Shown: positions 1 to 9,569, numbered from the stretch's first letter. The stretch is 64,000 nucleotides of DNA from Azoarcus sp. Aa7 (GCF_014822185.1 NZ_QVLR01000092.1:38656-102655), one strand, 5' to 3'. Made by a program: numbers and translations. The notes: generated by a model from the sequence alone, not told the origin.

Positions 1-624
1 CAGCGCGCGGATCAGGCGGATCGTGATGTCCGTGCCGGCCGGCCAGGCGTGGATGTCGGCGTCGTCGATCACGGTTGCGGCGGCAACCTCGCTCTGCGCG
101 AGCGCCATGTTCTGCGCCATCGCGCGCCGCACGCCGCGCAGGATCTCGGGCGGGCCCACTTCGGCGAGGATCTTCGCGACGCGCTGCACGTCGGCGAGCG
201 TGATCAGCCCGTCCGGCCCCGAGGGGGTGACCATGGACAGGTCCACGTTCAGCTGCCGCGCCTGCGCGCGCACCGCCGGGGTCGCCTTGATCGCCGCCGC
301 AGGCCGTCCGATTGCGGCCGGTGCCTCCTGCTGCACCTGCGTGCCGACCTTCACCTCGCCGACCACCGTGCCCGCATCCGCATCCCCGGCTGCGCCTTCG
401 AAGCCGATCAGCGGCGCGCCGACCAGCACGATCTGGCCCGCCGCACCGAAGAGCTTCTCGATGCGCCCGGCCCACGGAGCGGGAATCTCGACGATGGCCT
501 TCGCCGTCTCGACCGACAGCAGCGGCTGGTCGGCCTGCACCTCGTCGCCCGGCTTCACGTGCCACTCGACGATCTCGGCTTCCTGCAGTCCTTCGCCCAG
601 GTCGGGCAGTTTGAAGATTTTCAT
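1..624 (-). CDS. Dihydrolipoamide acyltransferase (E2) of a 2-oxo acid dehydrogenase complex, 5' part only
   Basis: This is the E2 core of a 2-oxo acid dehydrogenase complex, which moves the acyl group from E1 via a lipoyl arm to CoA. Translation from ATG at 624 gives an N-terminal lipoyl domain (MKIFKLPDLGEGLQEAEIV, then a VETAKA lipoyl-lysine motif near residue 45). A peripheral-subunit-binding domain follows (TPAVRAQARQL ... GPDGLITLADVQ), then the start of the catalytic domain. The gene runs off the left edge, so the active-site histidine region is not visible. Its ATG overlaps the E1 beta stop codon (ATGA at 624-621), so the two are translationally coupled. A pyruvate or branched-chain substrate cannot be told apart from this sequence. 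Confidence 0.9.
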   Translation of the reverse strand, partial: MKIFKLPDLGEGLQEAEIVEWHVKPGDEVQADQPLLSVETAKAIVEIPAPWAGRIEKLFGAAGQIVLVGAPLIGFEGAAGDADAGTVVGEVKVGTQVQQEAPAAIGRPAAAIKATPAVRAQARQLNVDLSMVTPSGPDGLITLADVQRVAKILAEVGPPEILRGVRRAMAQNMALAQSEVAAATVIDDADIHAWPAGTDITIRLIRAL

Positions 625-1601
625 GCGCCCTCCAGCGTTTTCCTGACCGCCGCGACGATGCGCTCGACGCTCGGCATGTACTGGTGTTCGAGCCGCGACA
701 GCGGCACCACGACGTCCCACGCGGTGACCCGCTGCACCGGTGCCAGCAGCGAATACAGCCCGTGCTCGGCGAGGTTCGCCGCGATCTCCGCGCCGAAGCC
801 GCCCGTGCGCGTCGCCTCATGCACGATCACGCAGCGGCCGGTGCGGGCGACCGATTCCAGGATCGTCGTCATGTCGAGCGGCTTCAGCGTCGCAACGTCG
901 ATCACCTCGGCCATCACGCCTTCCTGCGCGAGCGCCTCGGCCGCGGCCTGGGTCTCGTTGAGCATCGCGCCCCAGCTCACCAGCGTCACGTCGGTGCCGG
1001 TGCGCAGCGTGAAGCACACGTCGAGCGGCAGCGCCTCGCCGTCGTCCGCCACTTCCTGCTTGAACAGGCGGTAGAGCCGCGTCGGTTCGAGGAAGATCAC
1101 CGGGTCCGGGTCGCGGATCGCGGCGAGCAGCAGCCCGTAGGCACGCGACGGGGACGAGGGGATCACGACGCGCACGCCCGGCAGGTGGGCGAACAGCGCC
1201 TCGGGGCTCTCGGAATGGTGTTCCGGCGCATGAATGCCCGCACCGCAGGGCGCACGCACGACCAGCGGGCAGGACAGCCGTCCGCGCGTGCGGTTGCGCA
1301 GGCGTCCGGCGTGATTCCAGATGTGATCCATTGCGGGGTAGATGAAGCCCGAGAACTGGATCTCCGCGACGGGTTTCAGGCCCTGCGCCGCCATGCCGAT
1401 CGCGGTGCCGACGATGGCCGTCTCGGCGAGCGGTGTGTCGATCACGCGCTCGGGGCCGAAGCGCTCCTGCAGCCCGACGGTCGCGCGGAACACGCCGCCA
1501 TTCACCCCGACGTCCTCGCCCAGCACGACCACCGACGGATCCTGCGCCATCTCCCAGTCCAGGGCGCGATTGATGGCCTCGACCAGATTCAGCTCAGCCA
1601 T
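621..1601 (-). CDS. 2-oxo acid dehydrogenase E1 component, beta subunit
   Basis: This 326-residue protein is the beta chain of the thiamine-diphosphate-dependent E1 heterotetramer, which decarboxylates a 2-oxo acid. The start MAELNLVEAINRAL and the stretch VVVLGEDVGVNGGVFRAT are typical of PdhB/BkdB. It carries a transketolase-type pyrimidine-binding domain followed by a C-terminal transketolase domain (TLVSWGAML ... ATLKPLDMTTI). ATG 1601 was chosen because AAGGAGG lies just upstream. A longer open frame to 1802 is overlap with E1 alpha. The gene overlaps E1 alpha by 8 bases and E2 by 4, so the three form one operon. Confidence 0.93.
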   Translation of the reverse strand: MAELNLVEAINRALDWEMAQDPSVVVLGEDVGVNGGVFRATVGLQERFGPERVIDTPLAETAIVGTAIGMAAQGLKPVAEIQFSGFIYPAMDHIWNHAGRLRNRTRGRLSCPLVVRAPCGAGIHAPEHHSESPEALFAHLPGVRVVIPSSPSRAYGLLLAAIRDPDPVIFLEPTRLYRLFKQEVADDGEALPLDVCFTLRTGTDVTLVSWGAMLNETQAAAEALAQEGVMAEVIDVATLKPLDMTTILESVARTGRCVIVHEATRTGGFGAEIAANLAEHGLYSLLAPVQRVTAWDVVVPLSRLEHQYMPSVERIVAAVRKTLEGA

Positions 1602-2685
1602 GGCTGCCTCCTTCGTCGTGCGAAGCGAACCATTGCGCCGCCTCGCGCTGTTCCTGCAGGGCGGCCGGCAGCGTCGCGTACAGGTGATCGAACATCGCCG
1701 TCGTGGTGGGTGGCGGGATCGCGAGATAGGCCTCGACCGCAGCATTGATCTGCTCGGTGCACTCCTTGAGCAGGCGCTCTTCCTTCTCCTGATCCCACGC
1801 ACCGATGCGCGCGAGGTAATTGCGCAGCCGCCGGATCGGCTCGTTCGCCCATTGCTGCTGCACGACGTCGGGATCGCGGTAGCGCGTCGCGTCGTCGGCC
1901 GTCGTGTGGTCGCCCAGCCGGTAGCTGATCGCCTCGATCAGGCTCGGTCCGCCGCCCGCGCGCGCCTTGTCGATGGCCTTGCGCGCGGCGTCATGCACCG
2001 CGACCACGTCGTTGCCATCGACCTGCACGCCCTCGATGCCCGCCGCAATGGCCTTCTGCGCGAGTGTCGGCGTTACGGTCTGGTGCTCGCGCGGCACCGA
2101 GATCGCCCACTGGTTGTTGTTGATCACGACGATCAACGGTGCGCGCCATACCGCCGCGAAGTTCAGCGCCTCGTAGAAGTCGCCCTTGGAGGTCGCGCCG
2201 TCGCCCAGGAAACAGGCCGCGACGCGCGCCTCCTTGCGCAGCTTGAAGGCGTACGCGACGCCTGCGGCATGGCACACCTGGGTGCCGATCGGCACGCAGA
2301 TCGGGAAGTCCTCGCGCGGCACGGAAAAATTGCTGCCGCGCTCGTCGCCGCCCCAGTACAGCAGGCTCTCGGTCATCGTCACGCCGCGCACGAACTGCGC
2401 CGCGTGATCGCGGTAGGACGGCACCAGCACGTCCTCCTTGCGCATCGCGCCGGCCACACCGACGCCGATCGCTTCCTGGCCGAGCGCCGACGCGAAGGTG
2501 CCGATCTTGCCGGTGCGCTGCAGCGCGATCGCCTTCGTATCGAAGGCGCGCGTGAGCTGCATCGCGCGGTAGAGAGGGATCAGCGTGGCGGGATCGAGCG
2601 CGAAGGCGGGAAGTTCCTGCGTCGCCTCGCCTTCCGCATCGAGAAACCGGGTGAATCCGATTTCGAACCGGGCAACGGTAGCCAT
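1594..2685 (-). CDS. 2-oxo acid dehydrogenase E1 component, alpha subunit
   Basis: This 363-residue protein is the alpha chain of E1 and binds thiamine diphosphate. The diagnostic motif GDGATSKGDFYEALN near residues 160-175, followed by NNNQWAISVP, is the GDG-N ThDP/Mg site of PdhA/BkdA proteins. A very strong ribosome site (AAGGAGG at 2692-2698, minus strand) precedes ATG 2685. It is the first gene of the E1alpha-E1beta-E2 operon. The separate alpha and beta chains and the sequence style fit the acetoin/branched-chain/pyruvate E1 group rather than the single-chain AceE. Substrate choice between pyruvate and branched-chain 2-oxo acids is unresolved. Confidence 0.93.
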   Translation of the reverse strand: MATVARFEIGFTRFLDAEGEATQELPAFALDPATLIPLYRAMQLTRAFDTKAIALQRTGKIGTFASALGQEAIGVGVAGAMRKEDVLVPSYRDHAAQFVRGVTMTESLLYWGGDERGSNFSVPREDFPICVPIGTQVCHAAGVAYAFKLRKEARVAACFLGDGATSKGDFYEALNFAAVWRAPLIVVINNNQWAISVPREHQTVTPTLAQKAIAAGIEGVQVDGNDVVAVHDAARKAIDKARAGGGPSLIEAISYRLGDHTTADDATRYRDPDVVQQQWANEPIRRLRNYLARIGAWDQEKEERLLKECTEQINAAVEAYLAIPPPTTTAMFDHLYATLPAALQEQREAAQWFASHDEGGSHG

Positions 2686-3114
2686 GGCCAGCCTCCTTGT
2701 TCGTCTCGTTCTTCTTGACCCCGTCCGGTTCCAGTCTAATGCATGCCTGCGATCGGTCGGACGCCAGTGCCCCGCGTCGAAGGAAAGACATCACGGTAAC
2801 GTTCGGATTCGCGGCGGCCCGACCCGACCCATGCGGCGCCGTGGGGCGGTCGCCGGCGTTCAGGGGGTCACTGCGTCGACCGTCGCCGCACGCGGCAGTT
2901 TCCTCGGCATGGATCGGTCGTCAATTGAACGAAATGACGAGCATTTCCCCGCCTCTTCATGACGTGGCGCTGTGGCGATGTAGATAGAATGTGATACGTG
3001 GCCATTGATGGGCCTGCGATTCGCGCCATTCTGCGGATCGCGCAGCGTTCGGGGTTCAGGCCCGAGCGCGGCCCGGAATTTTTGCGCCCCTGCGTTGGGC
3101 GAAGGTGGAACGAA
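2686..3114. other. Divergent intergenic region between the E1 alpha gene and the chemoreceptor
   Basis: A 429-base non-coding stretch must hold the minus-strand promoter of the 2-oxo acid dehydrogenase operon and the plus-strand promoter of the chemoreceptor. A TAGAAT hexamer at 2985-2990 is a possible -10 element for the chemoreceptor, but no convincing -35 partner or flagellar sigma-28 site was seen. An open frame from 2998 into the chemoreceptor lacks a ribosome site and reads as untranslated leader. Confidence 0.4.
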
Positions 3115-4749
3115 ATGCTGCGGATTTCCGATATCAAGATCTGGGTACGACTGACGGCGTCGATCTGGGCCCTGCTGATCGTCGTGTGGGCGGGGATGAT
3201 CTTCTGGGACAGCCACAACAGCCGCAAGCTCGCGGTCGAGCAGGCGATGGATTTTTCGCTCAGCATGCACGACTCGGCGCTCGCGGGGCTGACAGCGATG
3301 ATGATCACCGAGACGATGCACAAGAAACATGTGCTGCTCGACCAGATCAGCCATCTCGCGGCGATCCGCGAACTGCGCGTGGTCCCGGGCGAGCTCGCGC
3401 GCGAGGGCGTCGAAAGCTCGAAGAACGAGGGCAAGCCGCGCAACGATCTGAAACCCAACGAGCTCGAGGCGCAGGTGCTGCGCACCGGAGAAGCTTACGT
3501 CGAAGTCCGCGAGGACAAGGAGGGCACTTACCTGCTTGCGATCCGTCCGACCAAGAACGTCACCAAGTACTTGGGCAAGAATTGCGTCGAGTGCCACGAC
3601 GCGCCGGAGAATGCCACGATCGGCACGATCGGGATCAAGATCTCGCTCGACAAGACGGACCAGGCGATCACCGCCAAGCGCTTCGAATCCCTGGGAGTCG
3701 CGCTGGTCGCGAGCCTCGTCGTGCTCCTGTTCATCTGGTCCTTCATCCGCGGCGCCGTGACCGGGCCGCTCGAGCGCATGGTCGCGGGACTGCGCGCGAT
3801 CGTCTCGGGCGAAGGCGACCTCACGCGCCGCCTGGAAGTGCGCGGCAGCGACGAGATCGGCATTGCGTCGGCGGTATTCAACGAGATGATGGCGAAGATC
3901 GCCGGACTGGTACGCCACGTCGGCGAGTCGGCCGCCCAGGTGTCGACCGCTGCAGCGGAACTCGTCGTGCGCGCCGATCAGGTCGTCGCGTCGTCGCAGA
4001 GCCAGAGCGCGACCTCCGCGACCACGGCGCAGGCCGTCGAGCAGATGGTCGCAAGCATCGCCACGGTCGCCCGCAGCGCCGAGGAAGTGCGCCAGTTGTC
4101 GCGCGAGAGCCTGCGTCGCTCGGACGAGGGCAACTCCAGCCTCACGACACTGGATGAGCGTGTCGGGATGGTCGAAACCACGGTGCGCGGCATCGCCGAT
4201 TCGGTCGGCGAGTTCGTATCGAGCACGAAGGCGATCACGCACATCACGAGCGAGGTCAAGGAACTGGCCGAACAGACCAACCTGCTCGCGCTCAACGCGG
4301 CCATCGAGGCCGCACGGGCAGGCGAGCAGGGCCGAGGCTTCGCCGTGGTGGCCGACGAGGTGCGCAAGCTTGCCGAGAAATCGGCCTCCTCGGCCAACGA
4401 GATCGACACCATCACGCACACGCTGGGCAAGCAGTCCGAGCAGGTCACACGCGCGATCGCCGACGCGATGGATCACATCGCCACCAGCCGCGAGTCTATG
4501 ATGACGGTGAATGGCGTGCTTGCTGCAGCCAGCGAATCCGTGGTCGCCGTCGGGCGCGGCCTGGACAGCATCGCCGCGGCCACGCAGGAACAGGAGCGGG
4601 TAAGCGCCGACGTCTTCTCGGGCATCGAGAGGATCAAGCAGACGGCGCAGGGCAACAGCGAGGCCGCCGGTCAGACGGCCGCGGCGGCCCGCAACATGGG
4701 CGCGCTGGCAGGGGAACTGCAGGGGGCGGTGGGCCGCTTCCATACCTGA
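3115..4749 (+). CDS. Methyl-accepting chemotaxis protein with a c-type heme motif in its sensor domain
   Basis: This 544-residue transmembrane chemoreceptor has an N-terminal membrane helix ([19 protein letters not shown]) and a periplasmic sensor of about 170 residues. A second helix ([18 protein letters not shown]) leads to a HAMP linker and the cytoplasmic signalling domain with the conserved hairpin ([20 protein letters not shown]). The sensor contains CVECH at residues 157-161, a CXXCH heme c attachment motif. The receptor is therefore likely to sense redox state or a heme ligand such as oxygen or NO and pass the signal to CheA. ATG 3115 is preceded by AAGGTGG; the in-frame start at 2998 has no ribosome site. 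No cytochrome maturation genes are nearby. Confidence 0.92.
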   Translation: MLRISDIKIWVRLTASIWALLIVVWAGMIFWDSHNSRKLAVEQAMDFSLSMHDSALAGLTAMMITETMHKKHVLLDQISHLAAIRELRVVPGELAREGVESSKNEGKPRNDLKPNELEAQVLRTGEAYVEVREDKEGTYLLAIRPTKNVTKYLGKNCVECHDAPENATIGTIGIKISLDKTDQAITAKRFESLGVALVASLVVLLFIWSFIRGAVTGPLERMVAGLRAIVSGEGDLTRRLEVRGSDEIGIASAVFNEMMAKIAGLVRHVGESAAQVSTAAAELVVRADQVVASSQSQSATSATTAQAVEQMVASIATVARSAEEVRQLSRESLRRSDEGNSSLTTLDERVGMVETTVRGIADSVGEFVSSTKAITHITSEVKELAEQTNLLALNAAIEAARAGEQGRGFAVVADEVRKLAEKSASSANEIDTITHTLGKQSEQVTRAIADAMDHIATSRESMMTVNGVLAAASESVVAVGRGLDSIAAATQEQERVSADVFSGIERIKQTAQGNSEAAGQTAAAARNMGALAGELQGAVGRFHT

Positions 4750-4785
4750 TCGCCCGCGCTCGTCCGGCAGCGGGAGGATGGGGCG

Positions 4786-5898
4786 ATGAGCGACGCGTTC
4801 GATTTTGCCGACGATCTCGGTCCGGCGAAGATCATTCATGTCCATGAACCCGGCATCGGCCTGAAGGCCGTGCTGGTGGTCGACAACGTCGCCATCGGGC
4901 CCGCGATCGGCGGCGTGCGCATGGCGCCGGACGTGAGCACGGAGGAATGCTTCCGGCTCGCCCGCGCGATGACGTACAAGAACGCCGCGGCGGGCCTGCG
5001 CCACGGCGGCGGCAAAGTCGTCCTCTACGGCGACCCCCGGATGCCGCCCCCCGACAAGGAACGACTCATCCGCGGGCTCGCGTGCGCGTTGCGCGACATT
5101 CGCGACTACATCTGCGGTCCCGACATGGGGACCGACGAAACCTGCATGGCCTGGGTACGCGATGAGATCGGCCGGGCGGTGGGCCTGCCGCGCGAACTCG
5201 GCGGCATCCCCCTCGACCAGATCGGCGCGACGGGCTGGGGCGTCGCGCATGCGGGCGAAGTGGCCGCCGCCGCCTGCGGCTTCGAACTGGCGGGCGCGCG
5301 CGTCGCCGTCCAGGGCTATGGGGCGGTCGGCCGGCACTCCGCGCATTTTCTGGCGCAGAAGGGGGCCGTCGTCGTCGCAGCCGCCGATTCGGCCGGTACG
5401 CTGTGGGACCCGCGCGGGATAGACCTCGCCGCGCTGGACGTGCTCAAGGCCGAAGGCCGCTCCGTCCTCGACTATCCGGGCGGGCAGAAGGGCGGACCCG
5501 ACGTCGTCATCGACGTCGAATGCGATATCTGGATTCCTGCCGCGCGACCCGACGTGGTGCATGAGGACAACGTCGGGCGCCTGCGCACGCGACTCGTGCT
5601 GCAGGGCGCGAACATTCCCTTCACGCGCGGGGCCGAGGAGTACCTGCACCGCAAAGGGGTGCTGTGCGTGCCGGACTTCATCGCGAACGCGGGCGGCGTC
5701 ATCTGCGGGGCCGTGGAGTATGCGGGCGGGAGTCAGGCCGCCGCGGTCGCGACGATTGCTGAGAAGGTGCGCGAGAATACGCGTGCAGTGATCGAGACCG
5801 CATCCGCGCAGTCGATATTGCCGCGCGACGCGGCGATCGCGCTCGCGACCGCGCGAATCAGGAAGGCGATGTCCTTCGGTCGCTGGCGCGCGGCGTGA
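4786..5898 (+). CDS. Glu/Leu/Phe/Val family amino-acid dehydrogenase
   Basis: This 370-residue NAD(P)-dependent enzyme oxidatively deaminates an amino acid to a 2-oxo acid and ammonia. The catalytic lysine motif (LRHGGGKVV) lies near residue 75, and the C-terminal Rossmann nucleotide motif (VAVQGYGAVG) near residue 175. The length and the GGGK form resemble leucine/valine dehydrogenase more than hexameric glutamate dehydrogenase. It starts 36 bases after the chemoreceptor on the same strand, so co-transcription is possible. Branched-chain amino acid oxidation would feed the E1/E2 complex encoded nearby if that complex uses branched-chain 2-oxo acids; this link is inference. Confidence 0.85.
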   Translation: MSDAFDFADDLGPAKIIHVHEPGIGLKAVLVVDNVAIGPAIGGVRMAPDVSTEECFRLARAMTYKNAAAGLRHGGGKVVLYGDPRMPPPDKERLIRGLACALRDIRDYICGPDMGTDETCMAWVRDEIGRAVGLPRELGGIPLDQIGATGWGVAHAGEVAAAACGFELAGARVAVQGYGAVGRHSAHFLAQKGAVVVAAADSAGTLWDPRGIDLAALDVLKAEGRSVLDYPGGQKGGPDVVIDVECDIWIPAARPDVVHEDNVGRLRTRLVLQGANIPFTRGAEEYLHRKGVLCVPDFIANAGGVICGAVEYAGGSQAAAVATIAEKVRENTRAVIETASAQSILPRDAAIALATARIRKAMSFGRWRAA

Positions 5899-5937
5899 GC
5901 GGAGTTACGGAGTCTTCAACGGGGGTTGAAATCACGG

Positions 5938-6279
5938 ATGGGATTGAACGCTGAATATTCGACGGTCGCGCCCGAGCGCATGGAGATCGACGCGCTGAAG
6001 GGCGCGACGGTGCTGGAGTTCGGCACCGGATGGTGCGGGTTCTGCCGGGGGGCGCAGCCGCTCATCGCGGAAGCCTTCGCTGCCCATCCGCAGGTCCGCC
6101 ACCTGAAGATCGGGGACGGCCCCGGTCGGCCGCTGGGGCGCTCCTTCCGGGTCAAGCTGTGGCCGACGCTGGTGTTCCTGCGCGACGGCGTCGAAGTTGC
6201 GCGCATCGTGCGTCCCGGCAGCGTCGCAGAGATCGCCGAGGCGCTGCAGGCGATTGGAAGCGCGCCGGCGGCCGATTAG
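5938..6279 (+). CDS. Thioredoxin-like protein with CGFC active site
   Basis: This 113-residue single-domain thioredoxin-fold protein has the redox motif GWCGFC (Cys33 and Cys36), followed by the cis-proline segment (KLWPTLVFLRDG). No signal peptide is visible, so it should act in the cytoplasm. CGFC differs from the CGPC of canonical thioredoxin and implies a different reduction potential. ATG 5938 was chosen over the TTG at 5926. It lies 39 bases after the amino-acid dehydrogenase on the same strand, so it may share that transcript. Its partner is unknown. Confidence 0.8.
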   Translation: MGLNAEYSTVAPERMEIDALKGATVLEFGTGWCGFCRGAQPLIAEAFAAHPQVRHLKIGDGPGRPLGRSFRVKLWPTLVFLRDGVEVARIVRPGSVAEIAEALQAIGSAPAAD

Positions 6280-6310
6280 CACGGTCGAGGGGCCGGGGCC
6301 CCTGCGGTGA

Positions 6311-7216
6311 TCAGCGGCCCGGTATGCGGAGGTCGATGCGGCCGTCGCGCATCGGGGGACACCAGTAATAGCCGCCCGTCACCGGCCGGCTGAAGCGGAA
6401 CAGCGCATCGACGATGCCGTCGTCGAGTCCCGCCATGCGGCGCAGTTGCGCTTCGAACGCGTCGAAGGAGTGTCCGAAGGCCAGGAACACGAGTCCGGAC
6501 TGCGCACCGTCCGTCCACGGCATGGAGCGCCGCAGCACGAAGGCTTCGGGGGCGAAGCTCTCCTGCGCGGTGCGCTTGACGTGGGCGGATTCCGGCGCGT
6601 CCTCCAGTTCCTGGTTGTCGCTCTTGCGCCGGCCGATGATGTGGTCCTGCTCGTTCCCGGGCAGGCGTTCGAAATGATCGAGATCGTGCCGCCAGTGCTG
6701 AACCGCCGCGAAGCTTCCGCCCTGCAGCGAGTCCGCGCCGGTCGAGGTGAAGGCGACGGCGAGCGCCTCGTCACCCTCGGGGTTCTCGGTGCCGTCCTCG
6801 TAGCCGGTCAGGTCCAGTCCCTTGCCGTAGCGGAAGGCTTCCGTCGCCTGCACGAGGCGCAGGGCCGGTGCGAGGGCCGCCTCGATGCGGCGGCTGCGGT
6901 GCAGCAATTCGCCGCGATCGTCGCCGCGCAGCCAGCACCACAGGCCATGCTGCGTCGAGGGGATGTCGATCGGGCTGCCGCCGAGGGTCGGGAAGGGGCG
7001 CAGGCCATCGATACGTCCCCCCGCAGCGCGAACGAGCGACTCGCCGAGGCCTATGACGGTCGTGTCGCCGCCGGCGAGGGGGGCGACCCGGTTCAGCGCG
7101 TCGGGCAGTTCGGTGACCGAGTCGAGGGCGAAGAAGAGGTGGCGCGCCAGTGCTGGCACGGCCTTCGTGATTCCGGCTTGATACCGGCTCGTGTCGGAGG
7201 TCTTTTCGGGGGTCAT
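6311..7216 (-). CDS. DyP-type heme peroxidase (YfeX-like)
   Basis: This 301-residue dye-decolourising peroxidase carries GYEDGTENP around residues 139-146, with Asp141 as the distal catalytic aspartate. AHVKR supplies the proximal heme ligand His212. FVLRRSMPW and GLVFLAFGHS are typical of the YfeX branch. It uses peroxide to oxidise porphyrinogens or phenolic substrates. No Tat or Sec signal is present, so it is cytoplasmic. The ATG at 7216 was preferred; 51 further codons upstream are arginine-rich and look non-coding. It stands alone, convergent with the thioredoxin-like gene. Confidence 0.92.
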   Translation of the reverse strand: MTPEKTSDTSRYQAGITKAVPALARHLFFALDSVTELPDALNRVAPLAGGDTTVIGLGESLVRAAGGRIDGLRPFPTLGGSPIDIPSTQHGLWCWLRGDDRGELLHRSRRIEAALAPALRLVQATEAFRYGKGLDLTGYEDGTENPEGDEALAVAFTSTGADSLQGGSFAAVQHWRHDLDHFERLPGNEQDHIIGRRKSDNQELEDAPESAHVKRTAQESFAPEAFVLRRSMPWTDGAQSGLVFLAFGHSFDAFEAQLRRMAGLDDGIVDALFRFSRPVTGGYYWCPPMRDGRIDLRIPGR

Positions 7217-7440
7217 GTCAGCTCCCGGTGGAACAAGGAAAGGAGGCGTGGCGCTGTCGGTGACGCAGGCGCGCGCATGCAGACGGCAAGAGTAACGCAT
7301 TCGGCAGCCCGTCTGTAGCGGGGCAGGCCCAGCCGGGAGCGCCCGCCATACACGGATGCGGTTGCCCATTCATGCAGCACGGATCAAATTTCCTGTCGGG
7401 TGAAGGACTTGTGAACGTCATCCAGCACCCGCACACAGAC

Positions 7441-7449
7441 TTATCCACA
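7441..7449 (+). promoter_or_regulatory. Isolated DnaA-box match
   Basis: TTATCCACA matches the DnaA consensus exactly and lies in the 253-base spacer between the peroxidase and helicase genes. Only one perfect copy is visible and there is no AT-rich unwinding region, so it is not an origin. It could be a minor DnaA titration or control site, or chance. Confidence 0.35.
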
Positions 7450-7469
7450 TACGCTGGGGACAACTCGCC

Positions 7470-9569
7470 TCATTTCCACATCGAACGCATCTTCTCGGCG
7501 AGGTCGAACGCGATGCGGCGCGATTCCGCCGTCGGGCGGGGGGCGGCTGCGGGCGGCGGCCAGGAGGTCTGCTCGAAGCTTTCCAGAATGCGGTTCGGGA
7601 TGAAACGCGTGCGGCTGGCGTACACGTGACGGTCGCCATGACCGGGCTGCTGCGACACATGGAAGCGCTGCGGCACGATCAGATCGAGCGCATCCTTTGC
7701 GCGCGTCATCGCGACGTACAGCAGGCGGCGCTCTTCCTCGATCTCGTCGCTACTGCCGGTCGCCAGGTCCGAGGGCAGGCAGCCGTCCACCGCATTGAGC
7801 AGGGCCACGGCGGACCATTCCTGCCCCTTCGCCGAGTGGATCGTGGACAGGATCAGGTAGTCCTCGTCGAGCAGCGGGATGCCCGCTTCGTCGCTCGTCG
7901 CGCTGGGCGGGTCGAGCGTGAGTTCGGTGAGGAAGCGTTCGAGGTTCGGGTAGGTCGCGGCGATTCGCGCGAGCTGTTCGATGTCGCCGGTGCGGGTCGT
8001 TGCGTCGTCGTACAGGCGCGCCATCTCGCCGGCATACCACTGGCAGATCGGCTCGAGGCTCGCAGGCCAGGTGGACGCAGCAACCGATCCCAGCAGTCCT
8101 GCGAAGGCTGTCCACGCGCCGCGTGCCGCGTCCGGGACGGGCTGCTCAGCGAGCAGGAGGCAACCGGGCGCGGCGCTGGCGATGTTGTCGAGCACCCGCC
8201 CGGCCGTTTTCGGGCCGATGCCGGCGTGAAGCTGGATGGCGCGGAAACCCGACACGCGGTCGCGCGGATTGATGGCCCAGCGCAGCACGGCGAGCACGTC
8301 CTTGACGTGTGCCGCTTCGAGGAACTTGAGCCCGCCGAATTTCACGAACGGAAGGTTGCGGCGGGTGAGCTCGACCTCCAGGCGGGCGCTGTGATGCGAC
8401 GCGCGGAACAGCACGGCCTGCGACTTGAGGCGCACGCCTTCCTCGCGGCGCGCGAGCACCGATTCGACGACGCAGGCGGCCTGGTCCGCATCGTCCCGTA
8501 CCGAGATCAGGCGCGGTTTCTGCGCCCCGGCGCGCTCGGTCCACAAGTCCTTGGTGAAGCGTTCGCTTGCGAGCGCGATGACGGCGTTCGCGGCACCGAG
8601 GATGGGCAGGGTCGAACGGTAGTTGCGGTCGAGCGTGATCTGGTGAGCCGGCGGGTCGAAATGGGCAGGGAAGTCGAGGATGTTGCGCACCGTCGCGCCG
8701 CGGAAGGCGTAGATGGCCTGCGCGTCGTCACCGACGACGGTAAGGCCGCGTCCGTCGGGTTTCATCGCGAGCAGGATGGTGGCTTGCAGGCGGTTGGTGT
8801 CCTGGTACTCATCGACGAGCACGTGGGAGAAGCGGGTGCCGATTTCCGTCGCGAGATCGGCGTCGGTGATCATCTGCGCCCAGTAGAGCAGCAGGTCGTC
8901 GTAGTCGAGGACCTGCTGCGCCTGCTTGGCCTCGACGTAGGCGAGAAAGAGGCGTTTGAGGTCGGCCTCCCACTCGCTGCACCACGGGAAGGACTGCTGC
9001 AGCACCTCGTCGAGCGGCGCCTGGGTGTTGACCGCGGCAGAGTAGATCGCGAGGCAGGTCCCTTTCATCGGGAAGCGCTTCGCCTTCGCGGAGAGCCCCA
9101 GTTCGTGCCGCACGAGGTTCATCAGGTCGCCGGAGTCCTCGCGGTCGTGGATCGTGAACCCCGGTTCGAGCCCGATGCGGCCCGCAAACTCGCGCAGCAA
9201 GCGGGCGCCGACGCCGTGGAAGGTTCCGGACCATTCGAGGGACGCGCCGGCGAGCCGCGGACGGGATTTCGCCAGCTGCGCGACGATGCGGGCCACGCGG
9301 CGGTTCATCTCCTCGGCGGCGCGGCGCGAAAACGTCAGCAACAGGATGCGGCCGGGCTCCGCGCCGCAGGCCAGCAGGTGCGCGACACGGTGGGCGAGCG
9401 TGCTGGTCTTGCCCGATCCTGCCCCCGCGATCACCAGAAGCGGGTGGTTGTGTTCGGGGGCGTCGGGCTCGGTGCCGAAAAGGACGGCGGCACGTTGCGC
9501 TTCGTTGAGGTGATCCAGGTAGGCGGGACGTTCCGCGACCTCCGTCGCATTCCCCGCCTTCATCGGCAT
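7470..9569 (-). CDS. UvrD/Rep-family superfamily 1A DNA helicase
   Basis: This 699-residue ATP-dependent 3'-5' helicase has the full SF1A motif series: Walker A (IAGAGSGKTSTL), Walker B (VLVDEYQDTN), motif III (VVGDDAQAIYAFRGA), motif IV (LDRNYRS), motif V (STIHSAKGQEW) and motif VI (LYVAMTRAKD). The open insert and unusual C-terminus suggest a paralog rather than housekeeping UvrD. It follows the zinc-ribbon gene with an overlap. The ATG at 9563 forms an ATGA with that gene's stop and may be the true start; 9569 is the first in-frame ATG. A LexA-like box upstream of the pair implies a DNA-damage role. Confidence 0.93.
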   Translation of the reverse strand: MPMKAGNATEVAERPAYLDHLNEAQRAAVLFGTEPDAPEHNHPLLVIAGAGSGKTSTLAHRVAHLLACGAEPGRILLLTFSRRAAEEMNRRVARIVAQLAKSRPRLAGASLEWSGTFHGVGARLLREFAGRIGLEPGFTIHDREDSGDLMNLVRHELGLSAKAKRFPMKGTCLAIYSAAVNTQAPLDEVLQQSFPWCSEWEADLKRLFLAYVEAKQAQQVLDYDDLLLYWAQMITDADLATEIGTRFSHVLVDEYQDTNRLQATILLAMKPDGRGLTVVGDDAQAIYAFRGATVRNILDFPAHFDPPAHQITLDRNYRSTLPILGAANAVIALASERFTKDLWTERAGAQKPRLISVRDDADQAACVVESVLARREEGVRLKSQAVLFRASHHSARLEVELTRRNLPFVKFGGLKFLEAAHVKDVLAVLRWAINPRDRVSGFRAIQLHAGIGPKTAGRVLDNIASAAPGCLLLAEQPVPDAARGAWTAFAGLLGSVAASTWPASLEPICQWYAGEMARLYDDATTRTGDIEQLARIAATYPNLERFLTELTLDPPSATSDEAGIPLLDEDYLILSTIHSAKGQEWSAVALLNAVDGCLPSDLATGSSDEIEEERRLLYVAMTRAKDALDLIVPQRFHVSQQPGHGDRHVYASRTRFIPNRILESFEQTSWPPPAAAPRPTAESRRIAFDLAEKMRSMWK

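Noticed and set aside
2860..5649. Open frame of 929 codons on the minus strand
   Set aside because: It lies opposite the chemoreceptor and the amino-acid dehydrogenase, both with clear family motifs; its translation is rich in Arg, His and Asp without domain motifs, as expected for a GC-rich antisense frame.
5926..5937. TTG start for the thioredoxin-like gene
   Set aside because: The GGGGG stretch is directly next to it, too close for a ribosome site; ATG 5938 is more likely.
7441..7449. Replication origin
   Set aside because: A single DnaA box with no further boxes, no AT-rich region and no dnaA/dnaN/gyrB genes near it.
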